Shown: positions 7,338 through 15,909 of the stretch, piece by piece
Numbering within the stretch: the stretch's first letter is position 1
How the letters are laid out: each line of letters begins with the position of its first letter
Origin: an uncultured Chromatiaceae bacterium
GTDB lineage: Bacteria > Pseudomonadota > Gammaproteobacteria > Enterobacterales > Alteromonadaceae
Reading direction: 5' to 3'
Assembly: GCA_946482325.1 (NCBI GenBank)
Contig: CAMLRA010000049.1
Location: forward strand, 1-23,704
DNA length: 23,704 bases
The notes under the pieces: generated by a model
What the model saw: the letters and a program-made list of their open reading frames with translations, nothing else
Told to the model about the DNA's origin: nothing
Database searches by the model: none
Program-made: the position numbers and the translations under genes

Positions 7338-8297
7338 ATGCACGAGTTTGAACTGATAGAACAATGTTTCGCCCGTTCCGGATATCGCCGTAATGATGTC
7401 AGTATTGGCGTCGGCGATGATGGCGCTGTGATCCAGGTCCGCGACGGCTTTGACTTGGTCGTGACGACAGACACCATGGTACAAGGTGTGCACTTTTTCC
7501 CCGATGTGGATCCGCGGTCACTTGGTCACAAGCTGGTCGCCGTCAATGTCAGCGATCTGGCGGCTATGGGGGCAGAGCCTTGCTGGCTGTCGTTGGGGCT
7601 GACGCTGCCTGCGGTCAATGATGAGTGGCTGAAAGCTTTTGCCGAGGGCTTGAGCGAAACTGCAGATTACTACAATTGCCAGCTGGTCGGTGGTGATACG
7701 ACCCGTGGGCCCTTAACTTTAACCTTGTGCGCCAAAGGCATAGTGCCACGGGGCAAAATCCTGAGCCGCTCCGGTGCTAAAACCGGCGATTATATCTATG
7801 TCACCGGCACTTTAGGCGACGCAGCTTTTGGTCTGCAGGTGGAGCAGGGGAAGGCCGAGGTTAGCAAAAAACATCGTGGCCATGTTCTGCAGCGCTTTCA
7901 TTATCCAACCGCCCGGGTAGCAATTGGTCAGGCGCTGCGGACCATCGCCAGCAGTTGTATGGATATTTCTGACGGATTATGTGGTGACTTACCACATATC
8001 CTGAAACGCTCAAACGCCGGTGCTATTGTCGATGTCGCAAAGATCCCGATGTCACAGGCGCTGAAAGACAGCTGCGACTGGCAACAGGCGCTGCAGTTCG
8101 CGTTATCCGGCGGTGAGGATTACGAGTTGCTGTTTACAGTACCTGAGGATAAACGCGGCTCGCTGGAAGTGTTATTGTCGCCTTATGGCGTGCCGGTGAC
8201 TTGTATTGGTCGCATCACGGGTGCCACCGGGAAACTGGAATTACGACATCTGGACCAGCCTTTTAGCTACCAGCACAGCGGATACCAGCACTTCTGA
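7338..8297 (+). CDS. thiL: Thiamine-monophosphate kinase
   Basis: A 319-residue enzyme that phosphorylates thiamine monophosphate to the active cofactor thiamine pyrophosphate. It belongs to the PurM/AIRS-like ATP-grasping superfamily. The metal/nucleotide motif GVGDDGAV lies near residue 27, with TTDTMVQGVHF, NVSDLAAMGAEP, GGDTTRG, the SRSGAKTGD loop, MDISDGL and LSGGEDYELLF in the expected order. E. coli ThiL is 325 aa. The ATG at 7338 is chosen because MHEFELIEQCF aligns with the E. coli N-terminus; the frame runs 40 codons further upstream inside nusB but is not conserved-looking. The start has an unusual leader (see the hairpin at 7315-7337). The stop overlaps pgpA (TGATG). Confidence 0.95.
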   Translation: MHEFELIEQCFARSGYRRNDVSIGVGDDGAVIQVRDGFDLVVTTDTMVQGVHFFPDVDPRSLGHKLVAVNVSDLAAMGAEPCWLSLGLTLPAVNDEWLKAFAEGLSETADYYNCQLVGGDTTRGPLTLTLCAKGIVPRGKILSRSGAKTGDYIYVTGTLGDAAFGLQVEQGKAEVSKKHRGHVLQRFHYPTARVAIGQALRTIASSCMDISDGLCGDLPHILKRSNAGAIVDVAKIPMSQALKDSCDWQQALQFALSGGEDYELLFTVPEDKRGSLEVLLSPYGVPVTCIGRITGATGKLELRHLDQPFSYQHSGYQHF

Positions 8298-8767
8298 TGA
8301 AAAAACAACCTTTTAATCTGCGCCGCTGGCAACACATTGTGGCCACAGGCTTTGGTTCAGGCCTGGCGCCGGTGGCGCCTGGTACTTTTGGTACTGCCGC
8401 TGCGGTGCCTTTGGTATTTGCGTTGGCGCAGCTGCCATTGCTGTGGTCTGGCTTGTTGCTGGTCGCGCTGGCAGTGCTTGGTGTTTATGTCAGTGAGATC
8501 ACCAGTCGCGATTTAGGTGTGGAAGATCATGGTGGTATCGTCATTGACGAAGTGGTTGGTTTTGGTTTGACCATGTGGGCACTGCCGTTGGAATGGCCCT
8601 GGTTGCTGGCCGGGTTTTGTCTGTTCCGGCTGTTGGATATTGTCAAACCCTGGCCGGTACGCTTTTTTGACCAGCATGTCACCGGTGGGCTTGGTGTGAT
8701 GGCAGACGACATCGTTGCCGGAGTGCTGGCTTGTTGCTTACTGCATGGTGTATCGTTAGCGCTGTAA
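8297..8767 (+). CDS. pgpA: Phosphatidylglycerophosphatase A
   Basis: A 156-residue inner-membrane phosphatase converting phosphatidylglycerophosphate to phosphatidylglycerol. The PgpA signatures are present: GLAPVAPGTFGT near residue 23, EDHGGIVIDEVVGF near residue 78 (the acidic catalytic loop), and RLLDIVKPWPVRFFD. Hydrophobic segments lie between them (VPLVFALAQLPLLWSGLLLVALAVLGVY and the WPWLLAGFCLF region), plus a C-terminal one. E. coli PgpA is 172 aa. The ATG overlaps the thiL stop (TGATG), implying coupled translation. The sensor gene starts 28 nt after its stop with no terminator between, so it may be co-transcribed. Confidence 0.94.
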   Translation: MKKQPFNLRRWQHIVATGFGSGLAPVAPGTFGTAAAVPLVFALAQLPLLWSGLLLVALAVLGVYVSEITSRDLGVEDHGGIVIDEVVGFGLTMWALPLEWPWLLAGFCLFRLLDIVKPWPVRFFDQHVTGGLGVMADDIVAGVLACCLLHGVSLAL

Positions 8768-8795
8768 GCTCCGTCTTCACGGTTCACAGGTTGCT

Positions 8796-11700
8796 ATGTT
8801 TCTGAAACGATTCTGTTTTTTTCTGATTTTTTGTTTGTTCGCCGGCCATGCAGTGTTGGCGGCAGAGCCTGCCACACAATCCATCTACGATTATGATATC
8901 AAGCAATGGACTGCCGTAGACGGCTTGTCCAACAACTCAGTCCGGGCTGTCACCCAGGACCAGCAGGGCTATCTGTGGATTGGCACGCTGGAAGGGCTGA
9001 ACCGCTTTGACGGTAGCCATTTTGAAAGCTTCAGCAGTATCAATACCCGGCGTCAGTTGATTGGCAACGTGATCACCCGGCTTTATACCGACAGTCAGGG
9101 TTATATTTGGGTCGGCACTATGACCGGTTTGTCCGGTCTTAACAGCCGGGAGTTGAAGTTTGACCGCTACAACATTCTCGGAGAAGTAACGGCGATTGCC
9201 GAAGTGGGCGAACGTGAAATTTGGGTGGCGGCAGATAATCTGTTTAGGGTACGCGACGGCCAGGTCAGCCGGGTTGAAGAAATTAAAGAGCCGGTTAGTC
9301 AAATCGCCGTGTCGGCAGAGCATGTCTGGGTCAGCAGCAGCAAATATCTGTATAAACTGGCGCGAAACGGTCAGCTCGACAAAATCAGTTTGCCGGCCGA
9401 TTTAGCCCAACATCCAATTTACGATTTGCTCTGGCATGATGGTGTGATGTATCTCGCCAGTGAGCAAGGTTATTATCTGGTCGATAAATCCGGCACTATT
9501 CGCGCAGCGTCTTTGCCAATGGAGCGCGGCACGCCGGTGTACCAGTTACATCAGGACAGCCAGAATGGCAGCTGGGTGTCGAGTTACGACAAACTTTTTT
9601 ACCGGCATCAGCAACAAGACTGGCAAGTGATTAGCCGGGATGAACTGGGTAGCGCCACACAATTTAACGACATCTACGAAGATCAGCAGCAAAATGTTTG
9701 GCTCGGCAGTTTCGGCGATGGTTTATATCGGGTTAGTCGCGGCAAAATCAAACGGGTGATAGGTCAGGGGCAGCAGGATGTCATGGTGCGAAGTGTGGTA
9801 CGAACCGCCGACGACCAGCTGCTGGTCGCTTCCAGTCAGCGCCTTGGGCTGCTTGATAAATCTCAGCGCTACAGTGAAATTGCATTGCATGGGGATGTGC
9901 CGCTGAATGTTGTGCAGGATTTCGAAACCGATGGCGACAGCTGGTTGCTGGCAACCGACAATGGCCCCAAACGCCTACGACTGAGCGATGGTCTGCTCAG
10001 CCCGCTGACTGAAGACTTACGCGGCGTCAAAACCAAAACGGTAAAAAAACGGCAGGCCGGTGGTTTTTGGTTAGGAACCAATGACGGATTGTTTATCTAT
10101 CAGGATGAACTGAGCCCTTTTGCGCTGAATCACGATCTTGAATCCAGCGTGATCACTTTTGTGCAGGACAATCCGGATAAGTTGTTGATTGGTACCACCC
10201 GGGGCGCATATCAATTTCAACAGGACAAGCTGCTTCGGCTTGGGCTCGGCACACCGTTGTACAACGCTTTTGTCACCACTATGCTGCAATTGCCACAAGG
10301 TCCGCTAGTGGTTGGCACTGTTGATGATGGCCTGTTTGTCCGCATGTTTGACGGTAAATGGCTGCAATTTGATACCGCCAGCGGCTTGCCGTTTGAGCCT
10401 GTGGTCAGCCTGTATCAGGACACTCTGTCCGGTTATGTCTGGGTCAGTACGCTCAAAGGTATCTTTCGCTTTTTGCCGCAGCAACTGACCGATAGTCCGT
10501 CGGGTCGTAATTTGTTTGAAGAAGTCCTGACACCTTATGAACGTCAGCTCGGTACTGCGCCCGGCCGCTGTTGTAATGGTTCTGGCGCCAGCAAAGTGGC
10601 TTATTGGCAGGAACAGTTGTGGTATCCAACTTTAAAAGGTTTGGTTGCAGTACCGGTGAAACTTAAAGCCAGCAGCAGCCAAAGCTACCGCCCCATGGTG
10701 CAGCAGGTGCAGGCACAGAAAAGTTATAGCCTGTTGCCAGAGCAGAACCGACTGGTCCTTGAAACGGATGAGCGTAACTTGTCTATCCGCTACACCGCTG
10801 TCGATTTTTTGAAGCCAATGGCGCTGGAATTTCGTTACCAGCTGGTCGGTTTTGATCAGGATTGGCACCTGGCCGCCGGCCGGCGCGACGCGATTTACAC
10901 CAACCTGCCGGCCGGACGCTACCAGTTCCGCTTACAAGCCCGCAACCTGAATCAAAGCTGGGAAGTCGCCGGGCAGACGACGCTGGAGCTGGTGATCCCG
11001 CGTCGTTTCGATGAAACTGTGATGTATCGTGGTTTATGGTTATTGCTGGGTTTGTTTGTACTCTATGGCATGTTCTGGCTCGCCCGGCGCAATGTGCAGC
11101 TGCGTGAGGCCGAGTTAACCAAACTGGTAAAACTACGCACTCAGGAGCTGGAAACGTCGAACATCCGATTAAATGAATTGAACGAGCAGTTGTCGCAGTT
11201 AACGCACAAAGACGCCTTGACCGGCCTGCGTAACCGGCGTTTTCTGTTTGAGCAGCTGCCAAAAGATATCGAACATTATCAGCGCAACCGCGAATCCATG
11301 CTGGCGCAAAACAAATGCATTGCGCTGATGCAGCTGGATTTAGATAACTTCAAATTAATTAACGATAAATTTGGCAATAGTGCCGGTGACAGTATTTTGC
11401 AGCAGGTCAGCGGTTTGTTAATCCGCGAAACCCGCGGTTCGGACTACGTCGTGCGTTATGCCGGCGAAGAATTTATGCTGGTACTGCGGGATATTCCGCT
11501 GGATATGGTGCGAGAATTTGCCTGCCGGTTAAATGAACTGGTTGGCAGTGAAGCCTTTGTGCTGCCGGATGGCCGGGCTGTTGCAGTGCAATGTTCGGTT
11601 GGTTATGCCATTTATCCGCTCGAACTGCTGGGAGGCCAGCTGATTGGCTGGGAAATTTCCCTACAGCTGGCGGAACTGGCGTTATTCCATGTGAAGCACA

Positions 11701-11864
11701 ACGGTCGTAACGGCGTCGCCAGTATTCAATTCGACCGTCAGGTGGATGCTTTTGAGTTTGAAGATTCTGATCATATTGAAGCGCAGATAGAGAAGCTTCT
11801 GGCCGATGGGGTGGCGTGGTTTGAACTGAGCAGCGGTCGTGCGCAGGACCCTATTCTCGAGTAA
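8796..11864 (+). CDS. Periplasmic-sensing diguanylate cyclase (Reg_prop beta-propeller, Y_Y_Y, GGDEF)
   Basis: A 1022-residue membrane sensor. A signal peptide (1 to about 22, ending AVLA) leads into a periplasmic two-component-regulator propeller with repeats of the form GYLWIGTLEGLNRFDG, GYIWVGTMTGLSGL and GYVWVSTLKGIFRF. A Y_Y_Y domain precedes the single membrane helix near 746-766, followed by a coiled-coil linker (about 767-813) and a cytoplasmic GGDEF domain. The active loop reads AGEEF (889-893), a permissive variant of GG[DE]EF, and an intact RxxD inhibitory site is at Arg880-Asp883. I infer an active, product-inhibited cyclase making c-di-GMP. A CCNG motif (592-595) sits in the propeller, and about 40 residues extend past the GGDEF fold. 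AGG lies 6 nt before the ATG. The ligand is unknown. Confidence 0.9.
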   Translation: MFLKRFCFFLIFCLFAGHAVLAAEPATQSIYDYDIKQWTAVDGLSNNSVRAVTQDQQGYLWIGTLEGLNRFDGSHFESFSSINTRRQLIGNVITRLYTDSQGYIWVGTMTGLSGLNSRELKFDRYNILGEVTAIAEVGEREIWVAADNLFRVRDGQVSRVEEIKEPVSQIAVSAEHVWVSSSKYLYKLARNGQLDKISLPADLAQHPIYDLLWHDGVMYLASEQGYYLVDKSGTIRAASLPMERGTPVYQLHQDSQNGSWVSSYDKLFYRHQQQDWQVISRDELGSATQFNDIYEDQQQNVWLGSFGDGLYRVSRGKIKRVIGQGQQDVMVRSVVRTADDQLLVASSQRLGLLDKSQRYSEIALHGDVPLNVVQDFETDGDSWLLATDNGPKRLRLSDGLLSPLTEDLRGVKTKTVKKRQAGGFWLGTNDGLFIYQDELSPFALNHDLESSVITFVQDNPDKLLIGTTRGAYQFQQDKLLRLGLGTPLYNAFVTTMLQLPQGPLVVGTVDDGLFVRMFDGKWLQFDTASGLPFEPVVSLYQDTLSGYVWVSTLKGIFRFLPQQLTDSPSGRNLFEEVLTPYERQLGTAPGRCCNGSGASKVAYWQEQLWYPTLKGLVAVPVKLKASSSQSYRPMVQQVQAQKSYSLLPEQNRLVLETDERNLSIRYTAVDFLKPMALEFRYQLVGFDQDWHLAAGRRDAIYTNLPAGRYQFRLQARNLNQSWEVAGQTTLELVIPRRFDETVMYRGLWLLLGLFVLYGMFWLARRNVQLREAELTKLVKLRTQELETSNIRLNELNEQLSQLTHKDALTGLRNRRFLFEQLPKDIEHYQRNRESMLAQNKCIALMQLDLDNFKLINDKFGNSAGDSILQQVSGLLIRETRGSDYVVRYAGEEFMLVLRDIPLDMVREFACRLNELVGSEAFVLPDGRAVAVQCSVGYAIYPLELLGGQLIGWEISLQLAELALFHVKHNGRNGVASIQFDRQVDAFEFEDSDHIEAQIEKLLADGVAWFELSSGRAQDPILE

Positions 11865-11890
11865 AGCAAACTCCATAATAACAACTGACT

Positions 11891-11924
11891 AAAAAGCCCG
11901 GTCTTTTGAAGCTCCGGGCTTTTT
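11891..11924. terminator. Bidirectional terminator between sensor gene and dxs
   Basis: A perfect 11-bp inverted repeat, AAAAAGCCCGG (11891-11901) with CCGGGCTTTTT (11914-11924), gives a GC stem with a U-tract on both strands. It serves the plus-strand sensor gene ending at 11864 and the minus-strand dxs, whose stop codon (11928-11930) is 3 bp beyond it. Confidence 0.9.
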
Positions 11925-11927
11925 GTT

Positions 11928-13790
11928 TTAAAGCTGACAATGGCGGCGAATACTTTGCTCGATACCGGCGCTGTCGAGCCCCAGTTCCGCATACAGCTGT
12001 TCCTGCGTGCCGTGCCGGATAAAATGGTCTGGCAGACCCAAATTCAGCAGCTTTACCGGTAACTGCAGTGCGGCAACCGCTTCGTTGACGCCGGAACCGG
12101 CGCCACCGGCAATGGCATTGTCTTCCAGCGTAACAAAATGCTGATGGTCACTGCTCAAGTGTTGTAGTAAGGCCAAATCCAGTGGTTTAACAAAGCGCAT
12201 GTCCACCAATGTTGCATCCAGCGCTTCGGCAACTTTGGTCGCTTGCTGTAGCAAAGTACCAAAAGCCAGAATGGCAATGGATTTACCGTTACGCACTACG
12301 CGACCTTTGCCGACCGGCAGAGCCGTCATATTTTGCTCTGGCGCAATGCCGGTGGCTGAGCCACGTGGATAACGCACTGCGGCTGGGCCTTGGTGCTGAT
12401 AAGCGGTATACAGCATTTGCCGGCATTCGTTCTCGTCGGACGGCGCCATAATCAATAAATTCGGCACGCAGCGCAGATAACTTAAATCAAAAGCACCCTG
12501 ATGTGTCGCACCATCGGCGCCAACAATGCCGGCGCGGTCGATGGCAAAGGTCACATCCAGATTTTGCAACGCGACGTCATGGATCAGCTGATCATAACCG
12601 CGTTGTAAAAAGCTTGAGTAAATTGCCACAACCGGCTTTAAGCCTTCAGTGGCAAGACCTGCAGCCAGTGTGACAGCATGTTGCTCGGCGATGGCGACAT
12701 CATAATAACGTTCCGGATACGTTTTGGAGAAGCGCACTAAATCCGAGCCCTCACGCATCGCCGGTGTGATGGCGTGCAGCAGTTTGTCCTGCGCCGCCAT
12801 ATCGCATAGCCAATTACCGAAAATATTGGAGAAGCTCGGGCTGGCCGCTTTTTTCGGCTGCATTTGACTCGCCGGGTCGAATTTGCTGACCGCATGCCAG
12901 CCGATGGGGTCTTGTTCGGCCGGGGCGTAGCCTTTGCCTTTTTTCGTCACTATGTGTAACAGCTGCGGGCCTTTCATCTGGCGCATATTGCGAATGGTGT
13001 CGACCAGATTCAGCACATCGTGGCCATCAATAGGGCCGATATAGTTGAAGCCGAGTTCTTCAAAGAAAGTCCCGGGTGTAACCATGCCTTTAAAATGCTC
13101 TTCGGCGCGGCTCGCCAATTCATGCAGCGGCGGTACGCCACTTAGAATCTTTTTACCGCCTTCGCGCAGGCTGGTATAAAAATTACCGGATAAAATACGG
13201 GCAAAGTAGCGGTTTAGCGCCCCGACGTTTTCCGAAATCGACATTTCGTTGTCGTTTAAAATCACCAGCATATCCGGTCTGACTTCACCGGCGTGGTTCA
13301 GGGCTTCAAACGCCATACCGGCCGTAATAGCGCCATCGCCAATCACGGCCACCACTTTACGGTTTTTTTGTTCGGCGCGCGCAGCTATTGCCATACCGAG
13401 CGCAGCACTGATCGATGTTGAAGAGTGGCCTACGGTCAAAGTGTCGTATTCGCTCTCTTCGCGGCAAGGAAACGGATGCAAGCCATCGAGCTGCCGGATG
13501 GTCGGCATCCGCTCGCGCCGGCCAGTCAGAATTTTATGCGGATAAGCCTGATGGCCGACGTCCCAGATCAGCCGGTCAAACGGCGTGTTGTACACATAAT
13601 GCAGGGCAACGGTCAGTTCGATTGCACCAAGGCCTGAGGCAAAATGCCCGCTGCTCTGGCTGACACAATGCAGCAGATAATCCCGCAATTCGTGGCTCAG
13701 ACGTGGCAGCTGGTCCTGTGGGATTTGCCGCAAATCAGCAGGCAGATTGGCTTTGGCCAGCAGGGGATAGTTGGAAATGTCAGGCGCCAT
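11928..13790 (-). CDS. dxs: 1-deoxy-D-xylulose-5-phosphate synthase
   Basis: A 620-residue thiamine-diphosphate enzyme condensing pyruvate and glyceraldehyde 3-phosphate to DXP, the entry to the MEP isoprenoid pathway and also a precursor for thiamine and pyridoxal synthesis. Same length as E. coli Dxs. Visible residues are His49 in [10 protein letters not shown], the TPP/Mg motif GDG (151-153) to NDN (179-181), [10 protein letters not shown], and the [13 protein letters not shown] segment with the conserved glutamate that activates the cofactor. [20 protein letters not shown] and the C-terminal transketolase domain follow. It begins 14 nt after ispA, with AAGG about 9 nt before the ATG. Third gene of an xseB-ispA-dxs operon. 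Confidence 0.97.
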   Translation of the reverse strand: MAPDISNYPLLAKANLPADLRQIPQDQLPRLSHELRDYLLHCVSQSSGHFASGLGAIELTVALHYVYNTPFDRLIWDVGHQAYPHKILTGRRERMPTIRQLDGLHPFPCREESEYDTLTVGHSSTSISAALGMAIAARAEQKNRKVVAVIGDGAITAGMAFEALNHAGEVRPDMLVILNDNEMSISENVGALNRYFARILSGNFYTSLREGGKKILSGVPPLHELASRAEEHFKGMVTPGTFFEELGFNYIGPIDGHDVLNLVDTIRNMRQMKGPQLLHIVTKKGKGYAPAEQDPIGWHAVSKFDPASQMQPKKAASPSFSNIFGNWLCDMAAQDKLLHAITPAMREGSDLVRFSKTYPERYYDVAIAEQHAVTLAAGLATEGLKPVVAIYSSFLQRGYDQLIHDVALQNLDVTFAIDRAGIVGADGATHQGAFDLSYLRCVPNLLIMAPSDENECRQMLYTAYQHQGPAAVRYPRGSATGIAPEQNMTALPVGKGRVVRNGKSIAILAFGTLLQQATKVAEALDATLVDMRFVKPLDLALLQHLSSDHQHFVTLEDNAIAGGAGSGVNEAVAALQLPVKLLNLGLPDHFIRHGTQEQLYAELGLDSAGIEQSIRRHCQL

Positions 13791-13804
13791 GAAAATAACC
13801 TTGC

Positions 13805-14689
13805 TCAGAATTTGCGTGCGATAACATAACGGGCCAGTTCAGCCAGTTCGGTCGTGTCATAAGGTAAGCTTTGCAGTGCCTGATTGGCTTCTGCCACTAA
13901 ATCCGCCGCTTTTTGTTTAGCTGCCGTGAGGCCAAGCAGAGCTGGATACGTCACTTTGTTGGCTTCCAGATCAGAGCCCTGTGGCTTGCCGAGCGTGGCG
14001 GTATCACCTTCGATATCCAGAATATCATCCTGCACCTGAAAGGCCAGACCAAGAGCGCGGGCGTATTGTACTAGGGCCTGTAAATGCAGCGGATTTTGAT
14101 CCGGGCTGCACAACCAGCCAAACTGCACGGCACAACAAATCAATGCGCCGGTTTTTAGCTGATGCATTTGCTCCAGCGCGGCTAATGTCATGGTTTTGTT
14201 GGTATGAGCCAAATCAATCGCCTGTCCGCCACACATGCCCTGATAGCCGGACTGGCGCGCTAGTTCGCGCACCAGCTGTAATTGTCGCTCGACGCTGACA
14301 GCCTGATACGCATGTTGAGTTAACAGCTCAAACGCCAGCGTTTGCAAGGCGTCACCCGCCAGAATGGCGGTTGCTTCATCAAAAGCCTTGTGACAGGTTG
14401 GCTGACCACGGCGCAAATCATCGTCGTCCATCGCCGGTAAATCATCGTGGATCAGCGAATAGGTATGCAGACATTCAATCGCTGCCGCCGGACCATCCAG
14501 GTCGGTTGTGGTCGCGCCGAGCATCCGGCCTACGCTATAAACCAGGAAAGGGCGCAATTTTTTGCCGCCGAGCAGCAGGCTGTATTGCATCGCCTGATGG
14601 AGTCTTGGGTCTGTCAGCGTCATACCGGAGAGGTGAGCTAACAGCAGCTGGCCGACTCTTTGCTGGTCAGCCGCGAGATTGGATAACAT
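13805..14689 (-). CDS. ispA: Farnesyl diphosphate synthase (geranyltranstransferase)
   Basis: A 294-residue prenyltransferase joining IPP to DMAPP and then to GPP to make farnesyl diphosphate, used for quinones and undecaprenyl carriers. The first aspartate-rich motif is in [15 protein letters not shown], and the second is DDILD in [24 protein letters not shown] is the pyrophosphate-binding stretch near residue 35. E. coli IspA is 299 aa. The start lies 5 nt after the xseB stop, with GGAG inside the xseB end. DXP synthase is encoded next, so the operon pairs the first and a late step of short-chain isoprenoid synthesis. Confidence 0.96.
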   Translation of the reverse strand: MLSNLAADQQRVGQLLLAHLSGMTLTDPRLHQAMQYSLLLGGKKLRPFLVYSVGRMLGATTTDLDGPAAAIECLHTYSLIHDDLPAMDDDDLRRGQPTCHKAFDEATAILAGDALQTLAFELLTQHAYQAVSVERQLQLVRELARQSGYQGMCGGQAIDLAHTNKTMTLAALEQMHQLKTGALICCAVQFGWLCSPDQNPLHLQALVQYARALGLAFQVQDDILDIEGDTATLGKPQGSDLEANKVTYPALLGLTAAKQKAADLVAEANQALQSLPYDTTELAELARYVIARKF

Positions 14690-14694
14690 CAGGA

Positions 14695-14940
14695 TCAGAC
14701 TCCGCTGTCGGTCTGGAAGGGAACCAGTTGTTCGCCTTGCGCCTGTTGCACCAGCAGCTGAACTTTTTGCTCAGCGGCCTGCAGTTGTTGTTGACTGAGG
14801 CGGGACAACACAACACCACGTTCAAAAAACGCCAGAGCTTGTTCCAGTGATAATTCACCTTGCTCCAGTTGCCGGACTATTTCTGTCAGTTCCCGGATAT
14901 TGTCCTCAAACTGAGCACTTTCTGCCTGCTTTTTGCTCAT
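14695..14940 (-). CDS. xseB: Exodeoxyribonuclease VII small subunit
   Basis: An 81-residue small helical subunit of exonuclease VII, which degrades single-stranded DNA together with XseA (not in this window). The family pattern is clear: FEDNIRELTEIVRQLEQGELSLEQAL, then a helix with FERGV and a Gln-rich tail. E. coli XseB is 80 aa. The start is taken as the ATG at 14938-14940 with GGGGA five bases upstream; the in-frame GTG four codons earlier would make the ribosome site part of the gene. First gene of the operon. Confidence 0.93.
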   Translation of the reverse strand: MSKKQAESAQFEDNIRELTEIVRQLEQGELSLEQALAFFERGVVLSRLSQQQLQAAEQKVQLLVQQAQGEQLVPFQTDSGV

Positions 14941-14967
14941 AGCGGTCCCCACTGTAATTTGAGCGCA

Positions 14968-14996
14968 AAGTTACCTCAGGCACCGGCACCGGTCAA
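14968..14996 (-). promoter_or_regulatory. Predicted promoter of xseB-ispA-dxs
   Basis: On the minus strand TTGACC (14996-14991) is followed after exactly 17 bp by TAACTT (14973-14968). The -35 has five of six consensus bases, but the -10 is weak. The leader to the xseB ATG would be about 20 nt. Confidence 0.5.
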
Positions 14997-15046
14997 TCAG
15001 AAAGGCCGCTGATAGCGCTATTTTTGCCAGTGTTCAGAAAAAAATT

Positions 15047-15073
15047 TAACATTGTCCGTAGCTTGGTCGATAG
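15047..15073 (+). promoter_or_regulatory. Sigma-28 (FliA)-like promoter of pomAB
   Basis: TAAC (15047-15050), a 15-bp spacer and GTCGATAG (15066-15073) resemble the flagellar sigma-28 consensus TAAA-N15-GCCGATAA (three of four and six of eight bases). No better sigma-70 promoter is evident before pomA, and stator genes are usually late flagellar genes. The match is imperfect. Confidence 0.45.
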
Positions 15074-15130
15074 ATCGCGTTAAGCTAGCATGATTACATC
15101 AGTTTTTTCTGATTCGGCAGGAGATAGGAA

Positions 15131-15901
15131 GTGGATTTAGCAACCGTCATAGGATTACTTGCAACTCTGGGTATGATGGTCTGGGCAATGTACTTAAGTG
15201 CATCCGGCAACCTGATGATGTATTACGACTTTATCTCCATCGTCATCGTGTTTGGTGGCAGTATCACCGTGGTGATGATGAAATTTACTATGTCGCAGTT
15301 AGCCTCGTGTTTTTCGGCCGCCGGCAAAGCTTTTATTTTCAAATCCCAGTCCGCAGAAGAGTTGATCGAACGCTCAGTGCAGCTGGCCGATACCGCACGC
15401 AAAGGCGGTTTTCTGGCGCTGGAAGAAGCCGAAATTACCAATCCATTTATGCAAAAAGGCATCAATATGCTGGTGGATGGTCATGATGCTGATGTCGTAC
15501 GCACCACGCTGGAAAAAGATATCGAATTAACGTACGCCCGCCATGAACTCTATGTTGGCATTTGGAAGCAAATGGGGGATTTGGGGCCGGCGATGGGCAT
15601 GATCGGCACACTAGTCGGTCTGGTTGCCATGTTGGCGAATATGTCCGACCCGAAATCAATTGGTCCCGCGATGGCGGTTGCGCTGCTGACCACGTTATAC
15701 GGCGCTTTACAGGCAAACTGTCTCTGTATGCCAATCGCCGATAAAATGATTGTGCGCAACAACGAAGAGAAAACCAACAACCAGTTAATCCTGGACGCCA
15801 TCATGGGCATTCAGGATGGCCAGAACCCGAAAGTTATTGAAGGCGTGTTACGCAATTACATCAAAGAGAAAAAACGCGCAGTAAAAACGGATGAGGCCTG
15901 A
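15131..15901 (+). CDS. pomA: Flagellar motor stator protein PomA (MotA family, sodium type)
   Basis: A 256-residue inner-membrane protein of the stator ion channel that turns the flagellar motor; Vibrio PomA is 253 aa and closely similar. It begins MDLATVIGLLATLG and has four membrane segments: about residues 4-24 and 33-50, then, after a cytoplasmic loop, about 148-170 and 180-200. The loop includes ARKGGFLALEE and MQKGINMLVDGHDADVVR. GDLGPAMGMIGTLVGLVAML is the conserved third-helix region with the pore prolines, and GPAMAVALLTTLYGA is the fourth. The start is GTG at 15131, preceded by AGGAGATAGGAA. pomB follows after 8 nt. Confidence 0.95.
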   Translation: MDLATVIGLLATLGMMVWAMYLSASGNLMMYYDFISIVIVFGGSITVVMMKFTMSQLASCFSAAGKAFIFKSQSAEELIERSVQLADTARKGGFLALEEAEITNPFMQKGINMLVDGHDADVVRTTLEKDIELTYARHELYVGIWKQMGDLGPAMGMIGTLVGLVAMLANMSDPKSIGPAMAVALLTTLYGALQANCLCMPIADKMIVRNNEEKTNNQLILDAIMGIQDGQNPKVIEGVLRNYIKEKKRAVKTDEA

Positions 15902-15909
15902 GGCAGAAT

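Noticed and set aside
7310..7340. TPP riboswitch before thiL
   Set aside because: No CTGAGA or other THI-box elements; the leader is a simple tetraloop hairpin.
10783..11262. 159-codon minus-strand frame inside the sensor gene
   Set aside because: Antisense to the Y_Y_Y, membrane and linker regions of an intact gene; no recognisable domain.
14371..14850. 159-codon plus-strand frame over ispA/xseB
   Set aside because: Shadow of two well-supported minus-strand genes.
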